Shown here one piece after another: positions 22,150 to 33,193 of a DNA stretch of 64,000 nucleotides. Position 1 is the first letter of the stretch. Each line of letters opens with the position of its first letter. The notes beneath the pieces are model-generated. The model was not told where the DNA came from. It worked only from the letters and a program-made list of their open reading frames with translations, and ran no database searches. The position numbers were made by a program, and so were the translations under genes. The stretch covers positions 1 through 64,000 of the forward strand of contig JABANP010000267.1 in the NCBI GenBank assembly GCA_013115135.1, written 5' to 3'. The stretch is from Perkinsus olseni (Eukaryota; Perkinsozoa; Perkinsida; Perkinsidae).

Positions 22150-24151
22150 TCATGTTCTCGAGATGCGCATGATTCTCGGAGGTAACCGCGGCAACTGTAT
22201 TCGATCTTCAGAGGACGCCCTAGCCGTACTGCGGGCCTTCAGTGCCTGCCTAGATCCCAGCGTAGGGGTAGTAGGGTGCTCTGCGTCAGAGTCGAATATC
22301 CGGGCCAACGACTCAGAAGGGACGAATGCTCGGCCTGAGGCATTCGGGCGATGTTGTTGAGAATGCAGAGTCCCGATAATACTCACATGCACTATGTACT
22401 TTACGTTGTAGCGACACGTGGACACGCTGAACGTGCTCGAGGAATACCATCCATTGCTGTGGGCTCAATCCCGAGCTGTACTGTAAGATGGCTTCCACCA
22501 GCGTGGCGCTGTAGAGGTCATCAGTGTATCTGACTTTAACATCCCCATGAGAAAATACCTGAAGCAAAGCCCACTTGATCGGCTTAGACCATAGCCCAGA
22601 TGATATCATTATGAGTTGCTCAGCACTGAGAGACCTTAGTCTGGGATACGTCTCTCGTACTAGTAGGAGGACCAGCCGCACCGCATACGTTGGTAATGCT
22701 GTAGCCTGAACGGTAGCCTCATACTACCAAGTAGCACTGTGGTGTAACAGACGGTACAAGAACTACGACTGACGAAGGAAACTGACGGCCCCAGCAGGGA
22801 CTTAGAAATGGCCAGTAGATTCTTCCCGAGATTTTATATCCGAGTTTCAAGTGCACAACCTGCCGCTGTTAGTGAGGGCCCGCGAGGAACATATCGCGGA
22901 GCGGATGACGTCAGTACATCGTGCTGATGACCCGATCGCCAGGCCCGGGATGTTACCGAAGTGTTGTTCCCCACAATGAAGCCCAAATTGGACGCGAGCT
23001 TGACCCAGTCGTCAACCTCAACGTTAGCTGCAATGCTGGAAGATATCCGCTGTGATGCAAGGAAACGGAGGAAGGCTTGAGACTTCGGCGTTGTTCCACC
23101 AGGCGCTCTGGCGAAGAGGTTGAGAACCCGCACTGGATTGGTATCGATAGTGATGCTGACGGGTGATGAGAGTAACTATGACGTAACAGTGTCTACACTG
23201 CACGGGTCCAGCAGGAGGAGCTCACCAGCCTGGTCTGCGCTCGGAGATCATCGACAATAGCCTCGCAATGGTCGGAAACATCCGCTCGGGGCAGCGCCAT
23301 CAGAGTATCAAGGCAAAGTGCCAGACTGCTTGGAGAGAGCCCCTCTCCTCTCAGCAGCGATAGGAGCTCAGAGCTGGTACAGCCGAGCTTGCAGGTGGCG
23401 ATTATGAACCTCACACTGATGTCAGGATCGCTGGCGAGAGATGCCGAGCACTGCCCCCCGAGGCGAGTAAGAAGGACCCTTTCAAGTGCTTGTGTAGTGA
23501 TAGGCGAAATAGCACCGATGGCCGCAGGTTGGGCAAGAGCCTCGACTAGGTCCAGGAGCTGAAATGCAGTTGTAGATAGACCGTCACAGTGATGATGACG
23601 ATGATGATGATACTCACTTGATGAATATCAGAGTAGATTGCCTGATAGTCCACAGCACTCTCGGCTAGAGCCTTAGCTCTGGCTGGGTATAGGCGGTATC
23701 TAGCAACACTAGCCGCGCCGTCAACAGGGATGAAGTACTCTGAGAGAAGGTGCCTGTGTATCCGCAGCGACAAGGGTAGCACCCACTGCACAGTCGAGCG
23801 AGATAAGCAGGCTCTAGCTGATTCAGCTGTCTTTGACCATCATCATCATGTGTCAAATCACCCTTCTGAGCTCTACTGAGTATGCTCATCAAATCACCTC
23901 TCGACGCATAAGCTACCACAGAAGGATCGAACCTCGAGGAGAGATAGGATGATGATGCTGAGGTAGGATACCAACTGCGCTACCTTCGTCGAAGCTTCAC
24001 AATCGATGGACACCGTACTAACGACGCTGCAGTCATCGCTCCTGAAAACTGCTCTCACTGCACCCGTTGCCTGCCCCTGAGCCTGTGCCACTACGAACGC
24101 AAAGATTCGCAATAAAAGGGAGAAACCAGTGATTACAGCACAGCCATTCAA
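22150..24151 (-). CDS. Helical-repeat protein, organelle RNA-factor-like
   Basis: A chain of minus-strand exons with amphipathic helices and no catalytic motif. ATG 24151 opens a hydrophobic N-terminus (VITGFSLLLRIFAFVVAQ). Later exons read ASRGDLMSILSRAQKGDL, YFIPVDGAASVARYRLYPAR, LLSLLRGEGLSPSSLALCLD, NLFARAPGGTTPKSQAFLRF and LVRETYPRLRSLSAEQLIMI. A 54-nt intron near 22320-22378 joins SACRAFVPSESLARIFD, and the last exon ends at 22150. The repeated L/A-rich helices of about 35-40 residues recall FASTK/RAP or octotricopeptide-type proteins that handle organelle transcripts in alveolates, but no RAP domain is visible, so this is a weak assignment. Several exon edges are unresolved. Confidence 0.4.
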
Positions 24152-24193
24152 GAGTAGACGGAGCGGTGCGAGATCAGCAGATCAGGATGATCA

Positions 24194-25716
24194 TCAGTCC
24201 AGGTGGCTCTCTTCTACTGGAGCCACCACATTGTAGCGCCTCTTCCAGTCGGCAACTTTCTGGCGAAGGTTCAATACCGCAGGATGGTTCTCCGATTCAC
24301 GCCTGAGAGCAACGAGCTGCTCACCAAAGAACGACAGGAGAGGTCTCACATGAAGTTGGCGTAATTAGGTTGATTGCCGATGTCCCGGAGCACAGCCTGT
24401 GAGGTCCCGATGCACTCATCGAACAAGGCAACTGAGAACATGGCCAACGTAGGGCTACATCAGAGGCAACAAGGGGCGTCGCTTACTGAACTCCTTGAAC
24501 TCGGGGCCATCGAAGTCAGCCTCAGGGCCGAATTGGATGGCAAGCCGCAGAGCATCGATCTGGAAGCAGCTGTCTCCTTTAGTGAACGGTGTTATACCAT
24601 CCACGCCGAAGTCCACCAAATCAACCACACGATTGACCATATAATCTGAGCTCACAGCCGTATACTCTCCAAGAGCAGGCAAGGGAGAGTAGGCCTACTT
24701 TGAACGCCATACTTGGTCAACCAAGTGATCATGCGCATGCTCCCCACGTGGTAGCCCGCGTCGATGCCCCTGGCCTGCAAGTGATTCGCAAGGGAACTGC
24801 GAAGGAGGATGTATCCACAACTATACCAATAGCCCGTGCACCGTGGCTTACTCTCCAGCGTTCTTGACTCGTTCTCTGAACGCTACACTAAGGCTAGATC
24901 GCACCATGTTGGCATCGAACCGTGATACATTGGTGTAGACCGAGAGATTGTGCACCTCATCACGGAGCTCTCTCAACTGCTGAGCCATGTCACTTCCATT
25001 ACCTGCCGGATGATGATGGACAGCAGAGGGAGTTCGATAGGAGCAGGAGGGCGTACTGGCAGCAGCATCCTCGGCTTCCACTCTGTACCCTGATTTCAGG
25101 ATCTGTGATTTTACAGTAGTCCTGACGAGCACAGCAGTGTTTGGACGCACGTGAATGATGAGCGACTCACAGTCGGGAGTTCATCATCGACGCCTGTATC
25201 AACGACCCCACTCCAACAGCCAACATCAAGCCGATGATCGCCATGAGGAAGAGAGTCACCTGAATAGCAACTTAACCGCACGCTACTCGAATCTAGCAGA
25301 TGCGACTAAGAAGGAATCATTCGGAAACGGCCAGAGGATATCCCGTCCACAGCCGGTAACGATCACAATGCATCCTAAGCAAGGCTACATGTGTATGGGA
25401 CGGCCAGGGCTGCGCAGGTGTAGAGGCCACGCGGTCGTTGCTCTCCGTTTCGCTGGTTGAGGATGTTGATGTACTCGGGGGCGGGTTACTGGCGGAACGG
25501 GCCATGATGGGAAGAATGAAAAAACTGGCAGTTCTCCCAGCAGGTCGGAAGGAACTCAACAGCAGCCTGGCGGAGACAGATCAAAGTAGACATGTGGTAG
25601 TTAGGGCATGAAACGTTCATAGGGGTAATGGTACGTGTGACCATCATGAGGGCCTCGCTGGGCCACAGCACACGGACAGATGTCAGCGAAACCGTTGCGA
25701 CGAGAGTCACTAACAA
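24194..25716 (-). CDS. Single-pass membrane/secreted protein, unknown function
   Basis: The 5' exon (about 25716) is hydrophobic at the start (LVTLVATVSLTSVRVLW) with several Cys. A following exon near 25250 encodes a membrane helix (LFLMAIIGLMLAVGVGSLIQ). A 49-nt intron then leads to a coiled-coil-like stretch (MAQQLRELRDEVHNLSVY) and SLSVAFRERVKNAGE, which splices into GIDAGYHVGSMRMITWLTKY. Then come FGVDGITPFTKGDSCFQIDA, VALFDECIGTSQAVLRDIGN and the C-terminus KVADWKRRYNVVAPVEESH, with the stop at 24194. The order membrane helix, stalk, globular domain suggests a type II membrane protein facing the lumen. The GVDGI piece is vaguely phosphodiesterase-like but not enough to name it. Confidence 0.45.
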
Positions 25717-25759
25717 CGTCTAAAGGCTCGTACTCTCTCGGGTTCGAAGCCGATAGTAA

Positions 25760-27578
25760 CTAATGGAAGCCATTACCATAACAGGCAATGGCAGGCGGAC
25801 TCACCGTATCCTGAAAGGCAGAGATTTCCGCGTCACTGGTGGCCATGCCCCCTCGTGGGAGATAGAGTCCCTCGAGTTGATCATGATCCTCATCATCATG
25901 ACGGTAACGAGGCTTGTAGTAGCCCGCCCTAACGTCTGCTCTCCACATGCACCACAGTTGACTGATATTGAGATGGTGTACCGCCCAAGTACGGTTGTGC
26001 AGTCTCGAAAACTGATGCTCGCAATAAGGGTTCAACGCTATGCGATTTTCATCTCTATCGTCGATTTGCACAAAAGTTCTTCGCTCCGCTACTAGCTGGA
26101 ACAGGTAAGTGCCAAAAGCAGGGTCATCAGGGTGAGCAGAATGCAGTCCTCCCTCAGCCTCCCTCTGCACCACCATCCTCACAAGGTCCATCGATGCAAC
26201 GTAAAGATTGCCTCTCACGTACAGTGGGAATCGCTCTGCTAGGGAGTAGTCCACCCGAGGGTCGTTGTAGTCTTTCTTATTATCAGGATCTCTCACAACA
26301 ACACTAGCATAGTCATAGAACCCCCAAAGGTATCGCACAGGTACTCTATGCTCTACGATTTGGTCAAGTAATGGTATGGGACGGAGATACACATCATCAT
26401 CCACCCGGAGGAAATATACCGCCTCCGACCAACGTTCAGTAACATACTGGAACATCCTCAGAGACTTCAACGTCACATTCCTGTACGTGTCCCAGACGTC
26501 TAGCTCCACCAAGTCACCGTAAGCTGCCTGTTCTCTCGAGACCTCCTCGGGGCCCTTACCGACAAAAAAGCGATAATCGACTCGACCCGAGTCGAACGTC
26601 ATTCGCCGCAACAACGACACCCATGTTTGCCGCAACGTCTGCCTCAACAAAAAATTTTCTTCTAGCGCTGAAAATTCCAACAAAAACTACGCTCCGCTCC
26701 GCTAGACCTTGCCTTCCCCTATAAATTTGACAGAGAGTGCATACATGAGAATGAAGCCTGGTTTCTATAGGAAGGTGGTATCGATATTGAAACACATCTT
26801 GCGTCATTCGCTGAGTCTCCAACCGATAAAAGACGTTCTCTTCCTTCTTCTCGTTCGTCATCAAATCTTCCAGCATCACGATCGCTGCAGGAAGCTCAAG
26901 ACTGTAGATGCCCCACACCGCCTCCCCCATGTGAAAGTGGAAGGGAATGACTTTCTTCATTTCCCCTACCGGTACCAATGGTATGGTATGATGCGCCATA
27001 GCTTCGACCAGGACCCTCGGTGGGAACTCGCCATCATCGAGGCCGCCATAAAGAAGGGTAAAGCGATACCGTTTGAACATTCTACTATAGGACGATGAAC
27101 CCTCCACATAAACATGATCGGGCATGATCTCAGTAGCATTAACAACTAGGTCCTGGAGATGTCGCTGCGCCACGAAATCCCTCGGCAGCACCACCGACAG
27201 CAAATGGTCTTTCTCTAGTAGCAGCTGGATGTTCTTCTCCTCGTAGTGGGTCGGGTCGAAGTAGTAGACGTTACCCTTCCTCTCCATGAAGGGTACAACA
27301 CTGCGGTTGCTCGTCAGGATGATATCATAGTCCCCTTCTACTATACCACCGCTAGCGTTAGAGTACAGAACTCTACAGCTGGTCCGAGGCAGCGGATTGG
27401 TGGGCCCCTCGAGCACCAAGGAGGCATCGCAATCTTCCATACGCTTTGCCCAACCACTGCTCTCACTAAGTGCCGCGCTGAAGATACGATTCAACCGATT
27501 GATTCTGTCACCGATCGAAGGAACGCCAGCAGGAACCACTGAGAAATGGACGAGAGTGACCACAAGGGTTAACAACAT
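25760..27578 (-). CDS. Two-domain glycosyltransferase (exostosin-like + GT31)
   Basis: ATG 27578 gives a signal anchor LLTLVVTLVHFSVVPAG. The N-terminal half (to about 26700) resembles exostosin/GT47-type transferases, notably RYRFTLLYGGLDDGEFPPRV then EAMAHHTIPLVPV. The C-terminal half is a beta-1,3-galactosyltransferase-type GT31 domain: RQTLRQTWVSLL, VDYRFFVGKGPEEV, DLVELDVWDTYRNVTLKSL, then YFLRVDDDVYLRP with the metal-binding DDD, and later HPDDPAFGTYLFQL and the stop at 25760. It would act in the Golgi lumen extending O- or lipid-linked glycans. No intron is needed, but the two halves are in different frames. One extra base around 26655-26665 (in AGAAGAAAATTTTTT) breaks the frame exactly inside the GT31 VGIFSA...NF motif. 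Confidence 0.82.
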
Positions 27579-27719
27579 CTACCAGCAATGATATCAAAGC
27601 ATTTGTTGCTGCACTCTAACTCAACCCTCAGGGACTATTATACGTTGAAGAGGAACAATCTACAGTCATCAATAGTACTATAGTGCAGTATTGCATCATC
27701 ATCATACTCAAGCATCAGG

Positions 27720-28769
27720 TCATACTATGGTGGTCATCTGATCAGACCAGCATCTCTCGAGGAGGTCGATGCCGTGATCTTTCCCGACGACTCGAACGAC
27801 CACTGCAGCGTTATTGGCGAAGTGCTCGATCTCCTCATCGAAGCCCATCTCGACAGGCTCTCGGAACCCTACCACATTCTCTACTGCTAGTGTCTGGAAA
27901 AGACTGTCCATGTATCTGACAAAATGCATTTGGACTCGACGGAGCGAAGCAGCACTCGCTGGCACCCACCTCTGAACAGCCTTCTTCAGGTCTATCAGAA
28001 CTTCACTTGCGGAGCGCGGATACTGACAAGGAAGGCGTGACGGTGCACTCATAGAGGAAGTGTCCAGTTACATGCATGGGTAACTGGGCCTCCTTCTCCT
28101 CAGCGTACAGTCGCTTCACTGGTGGCCCATGACCCCACAGGGGGTTCGATTTTAGCCGGAAAATCTATGTAGGCGATGTAGGTTAAAGTCTGGGCGCCGG
28201 CATCACCAACAGGACCAGTGAGGAAGGGGAGTAACGGGACGTATCCGGACACCTGAGGAATGAAGGTTGACCCGAGTCCCGAGCCACGGCTGCAAGATAC
28301 TCACTGTGTTCAGCCTCGAGTTCCCTTATGAGACCATCGTCGTTTCTGAAGCCTACGTGGTAAAAACCGTCTATCAACTTGGTCGACGCCGTCATCAATC
28401 GAACGACCAGCCAGCAGCCAAAGGGGCCGCCCTTGGGCAACGTGAATCTGACCAGAACAGGCGTCCTAGCAAAGCAGGGTTCGGCGCTGCCACCCACTTC
28501 TGTGATAGGGAGGGCGGTATCGAGCATCCTGCCTCGATGCTCGTTAGAAGCCTATCAGCTCGGTATGCCTCCGAAACGAACACCCTCCGGTGCGTCTCCG
28601 TCATACCCACTAGAAGGTTTAACTGGGGGTAGCTCGGCGACAACACCGGCATGACATCTAGCTGGTCATAGGGGTAGTCTGGCAACCACTCGAGGAAGGC
28701 CTGAACGGCAGCGAGAAACGAGTGGAGAACAGCAGCAGCAGCAACAGCCAGGGCACCAACCCACCTCAT
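27720..28769 (-). CDS. Secreted protein, unknown function
   Basis: ATG 28769 opens a textbook signal peptide (MRWVGALAVAAAAVLHSFLA), followed by EWLPDYPYDQLDVMPVLS. An intron of about 60 nt near 28550-28610 joins to ASNEHRGRMLDTALPITEVG and VLVRFTLPKGGPFGCWLVVR, then YHVGFRNDDGLIRELEAEH. Downstream exons give MHVTGHFLYECTVTPSL, VLIDLKKAVQRWVPASAAS and FREPVEMGFDEEIEHFANNA, with the stop at 27720. This makes a protein of about 300 residues with several lumenal Cys. It lies 140 bp upstream of the glycosyltransferase on the same strand. No family is recognised. Confidence 0.5.
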
Positions 28770-28855
28770 TGGAGGCGTGCTCGAGGACCTGCGTATGTGT
28801 GGCCTTGCCTCTCGAGGTCATCTGTCTCTTCTTATCACAGTAGGCAGGGGGCGGC

Positions 28856-31800
28856 TCATTGCACAGATCGAAGCTGGTGAGGCCAGCGGTGGTGGGGCAC
28901 TCCAGTAGTAGAGCAACAGGCTGCGCTGAGAGGGAGGAGGACAGTCATTGCCCGATAACGACTCGGGCACCAAAGGGTACCTGGCTCAGGTAGGGCTAGT
29001 GACTCATCAGTCTGGCCATTGGTATCAGGGCATGGGGACGCCCCCGAGAGCTGCTGTATCGACTTGAACGTCTTGAAGAACTTCCCCGACAGCTGTATCC
29101 GGCCCTCATCCACATTCCTGGTGCGGACCTGAGTACGGCGGGCTCTTTGACATGTCTCTATCTACTGCCACTACGGGCTCGAAGTCGAGGCACATCTGGA
29201 CCGCTACTACGACAAGGAAGCTCCCATATTGATAATCACAAAGAGCGGGCCAAGCCAAAGCAGTCAGCGTAAGTGACAGCACTTGTGAATGATATGTACA
29301 ATCCTCCGTTACCCCTCCCCCAGCGGCAGTAGAAGTACCTGTGCTTGGATACTTGATACGGCCTTTGGACCCTCGCCCAGCTCTCTTGGCTTCGGTATGC
29401 ACGTCTAATACATCAGGCAACTGGGAGCTTATCTCATACCCACCAAAGGGCCACTCAAGGGAATACCTACACGACAACAACAGTGATGGGGACGCTATAG
29501 CCATGACCACCATCACGACAGCATCGGCGATCGCACTTACAGCCGAAAGAAGGTGGAGACTGTGAGCCGCCATGGCCAATCTCTGTTAACAGGTTGTTGG
29601 TCCCCTCCAGCAGCAGTAGTAGTCCTCCCCTCGCCGTAGTTCTTGTTATAAAACACATGCTGCCATGCCCTCCCAACCATCACTGCCAAGGCCAGCGGTG
29701 AAGGGTACGGACCGGGGTCATCTTGGGTGCAGCACCTACCACTCACAGTCCTACCACAGTCATCACACCCAACCCACATACACTCTCCTATTCTCAGCCC
29801 ACGACCTTATGAACTCGACAGCCTCTACGAAGTTATCAGGCAGTTCCTCCTGCTCCGTAGCAGCCCAGGTACATATAATACTACGGAGCCTTGCATAACT
29901 CTGTGCTAGCACTAAGGCCTGAAGGAATGGTGATCACAGCCGGACTGCTGATAGCAGCAACAGCAGCCTACTACTACCACTGCACTGGCGGGGTCATCCC
30001 GACTAACTGCCTGTTTATTCATCAGGAGCCCTGTCGTGTCGGAGAGCACTTGAGAGGCATCAGCAGGGAAGGGTGTGAGCTGTAGGAAGCAGCAGCGCAC
30101 CCTCACCAGACACCCGTTGGGGTCGGACCCTGGCATGGGGCGGAATCTGAGGAGACGTCTACCCAGAGCTTGTGTACACGCCCTAGCCTACTACCTCACT
30201 TTAAGTACCGTACCAGGGGTATTTGGAGACGTATGCCTCCGACAAAGAGGGCCCTTGGTACCTCCTCAAGAAGTGCCTGAACACTCATCCTAGCATTAGT
30301 GACATGCAAAGGCTACGAGGCTACAGAAAGGAGATGTCCCTGCTACAACGTATATCCACCCGCGAGTGGGAGACCATAAAACAGGTTCCTCGATCAGGGG
30401 CTATCATCTCGATGTAGTGCCGGGTCACTAGGCCCTCTCCTGTTCGACTTCAAGCGCAGCCACTCTTGTTGCACATCTTTCCATTCCGATTGCAGGTGAT
30501 AGATAATTTCCCACTTGCACTGCTGCGCGGAAATTCCTACATTAATTTGATGCATTTCAGGTCGATCTCGTGAGCAAGCCTCGCACAACCGAAAGCTAAA
30601 TGAGTAGTCTAACGTGATAACCCTATCCGAAGGCGATGCCAACCAGCGTGCGAATGGCCCTCCTCCCAAGTAGTACAATAAGTCCGTTGAAAGGTCCTGT
30701 GCCATCGACAGCTCGGTATCATCCAAACCATTGAGGCCCTGGGAGTTACACTCAGCTGATGTCGTCAACTCCCCCAGGAACATATTAGACGTCCACAGTA
30801 CGTGGGGCACCAGCCATAACTACAACGACAGAAGCATGGACCACGGTGAATACACTCGGTACTGATATTACAGCATCAAAGCCATTCTGCCACTTGGGCT
30901 GATAGATAGAATCGCTATACGGTGCCGTTAGACTACCTGAGCAGGCCATGCACATCAGGGGACAACAGCAGATGAGTATCTTACAAGTAGTTGGCAGGCC
31001 TAACAGTATACGCTGACTGTGATTAGTAAACCAGGACGATATTATACCTGAGCCCCTCAATTATGACGATGCGATAGCAGTAGTGATGGTGGTCACTACT
31101 TGATAGCTCCTCAATGAGTTGGTCTCGAAGGGCCTCATCAGCCGAAGGGCTGACGCTAGCGGCCACCATCAACAACAACAACACCCAACCTAGATTGAAC
31201 ACTCGAAGTACTCCAGTGAACTCAACTCCAACTTCAACGCTACGACTGTCTGCGTGGTCCATGGTAAGGAGGGCGGCGGCCCAAAAGAGCAACGCAGTCA
31301 TCATGAAGAAGCGCATCACCACTGACGGAAATGTGAATGAGGTTGGTATAAATCCCAATCATCCACTAGATGGAACTTTATTAAATTGGCAGGATGAATA
31401 AAATGCTTTGGCTTCTTCCACCACAACTCGCCGAGCTGTTTCCGATACCTACTCCAATATCCCCTCGCGGAACCCCATCACAAGAGATCCTACAGAGTTT
31501 CTATGACCTCCCTGAGATCATCACAGCCTTCCAAGTCCTTCGGGGCCAGCGCTGGCTTCGGCGCCAGCGGTATCCATTCCACAACTTCGTGCTGCTTCCC
31601 AGAGACGCCAGCTGTCACGATGCATACACCCAAGCTGGCCCTTTGAAAGCTAACCTGCTGCCTCCTTCTCCTGTGCCTCGATCTCTATGATCTTCCTCCT
31701 CGACAACTGCGTCGCTGCTGCCATCACAATATCACATAGAATCTCCGGATCAACCTACGCCGCGAGTGCTACCAGCCGCGCTACTACTAGGAAGGTCCGA

Positions 31801-33177
31801 GCTCACCCCCCTAAGGAACTTCTTAAGCTGAACGTTTGGATCCGTTGCCATTTTAGACATGGCCCTCCTAGCCTGTGCCGTTAAACGTAACTCTGACTGC
31901 AGCTCCGTCTGTAGGTGGGCCAACATGCGCTTTACATGCACCTGTCGCATCGATTTCGAGTCCACTACCCCATCCTGCTGACTACCTGTCGTTTAGCATA
32001 CTCAGTATACCCATCTATCAGTATAGCGGATACGATCAGCCAGAAGACTATACGCTGAGGAAGGAACACCTGAGGTTGAAAGCACGGGATAACAGCGCCG
32101 AGAAAGGGTAGTCGGTAGTAGTATCATTACCGCCAGACACAGTACCAGGATCCCCAGTACAACTATGATATCGGTCATCCAGGACACCTTCCATGCTACG
32201 ATATTCCGGAACTGCTCAAGTTTGGATAGGGCGTCGAATATCGTCATCTGTATCTACGCACACAGAAGATTCCAACCCCTTCCCTCCCCCTCCTCCCACT
32301 ACCTTGGAGCCCTCCTCCATAACCATACGGTACTTGGCCAACAACCCAGCATTACCATCCCTACCCCCTTCAGAATCATCATATGCCTGGTCCCGATCTT
32401 CCGTCTCCTCCGACAGCTCATGCAGCGTGAGCTCAACCTAGCACAGTACCGCATGGACAGACTTCAGCGGAGTCGGCCACCACCATCACCGTACATCAGC
32501 ACTAGAGGCCTCCCCGACCAATACTCCCTTCCATAGCCTTCGTCGTACCCAATGCTTATGAACTTGAAAGGACGAGTCCCACTTCAAGCCTTCCCTCGAG
32601 AACGACTTGGCATATCTGCCAAATGACCAGCAAGTGGCCGCTTCCAAGCACCTGCATTGTGCGCCCTCACTGCCAGCCATAGTGATCGCACTCCTTACGT
32701 TGCACGTGGATACGCCAGGAGTATCTAAGGTCGACCCGTGCACAAGGCAAGTCGCCGAGGTAGGGTAGTAGTACTTAACACCGCCTATTATGGTAGAGGG
32801 GGCGCCAACTAATGGTATCAGCTCCGTCGTATTGTCAGGACGGCATTCATCTGATATATGCGACAAATACTACTGCAACCTCTCCTTGGCATCCCCTTAC
32901 ACCATCGGGCCTCCCCACCCTTGAGGTATTCATGTGAGAACGTCTTCAACGCCCCACCGAAGCCTTGTATAACTACCACAACACCACCACCTCGCCGGTA
33001 CACCCCCCTCTCCTGGGTCGTACCCTGAGCGGCTGCATCATACCCCATGTTGGCTACTCCTGATGAGTCGCCTCTACGACTGAATCGGAATGGAGGAGCA
33101 GTGACCTTCCGGCGTTCGCACTCGTACACATGTATACAACTGAAGGGGGGACAGGACACACAATAGAGCCCATCCAT
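28856..33177 (-). CDS. Large polytopic membrane protein, unknown family
   Basis: Many minus-strand exons in consistent order, N to C. A Cys-containing segment comes first ([20 protein letters not shown], from 33177), then a probable extracellular domain (about 32866-32490, [20 protein letters not shown]). Next are a membrane helix near 32190 ([20 protein letters not shown]), a basic amphipathic segment (about 31960-31800) and [40 protein letters not shown] leads into two helices ([15 protein letters not shown] and [15 protein letters not shown]). Further hydrophobic exons lie at 31060-30785, a soluble part (30780-30420), and more exons to about 28860. Introns of about 35 nt with CTAAT-like branch sites occur. 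The topology suggests a receptor, channel or transporter. Whether it is separate from the PH/C2 gene upstream (stop 33194, ATG 33177) is uncertain. Confidence 0.4.
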
Positions 33178-33193
33178 GGCTACCACCACCCTC

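Noticed and set aside
24194..25716. Glycerophosphodiester phosphodiesterase assignment from the GVDGI segment
   Set aside because: The catalytic HE...ED/H motifs of that family are not visible.
30223..30417. Plus-strand open frame with coding-like composition ([17 protein letters not shown]...)
   Set aside because: The opposite strand carries a spliced frame continuous with exons on both sides of the polytopic membrane gene; I take this as its antisense shadow, with some doubt.
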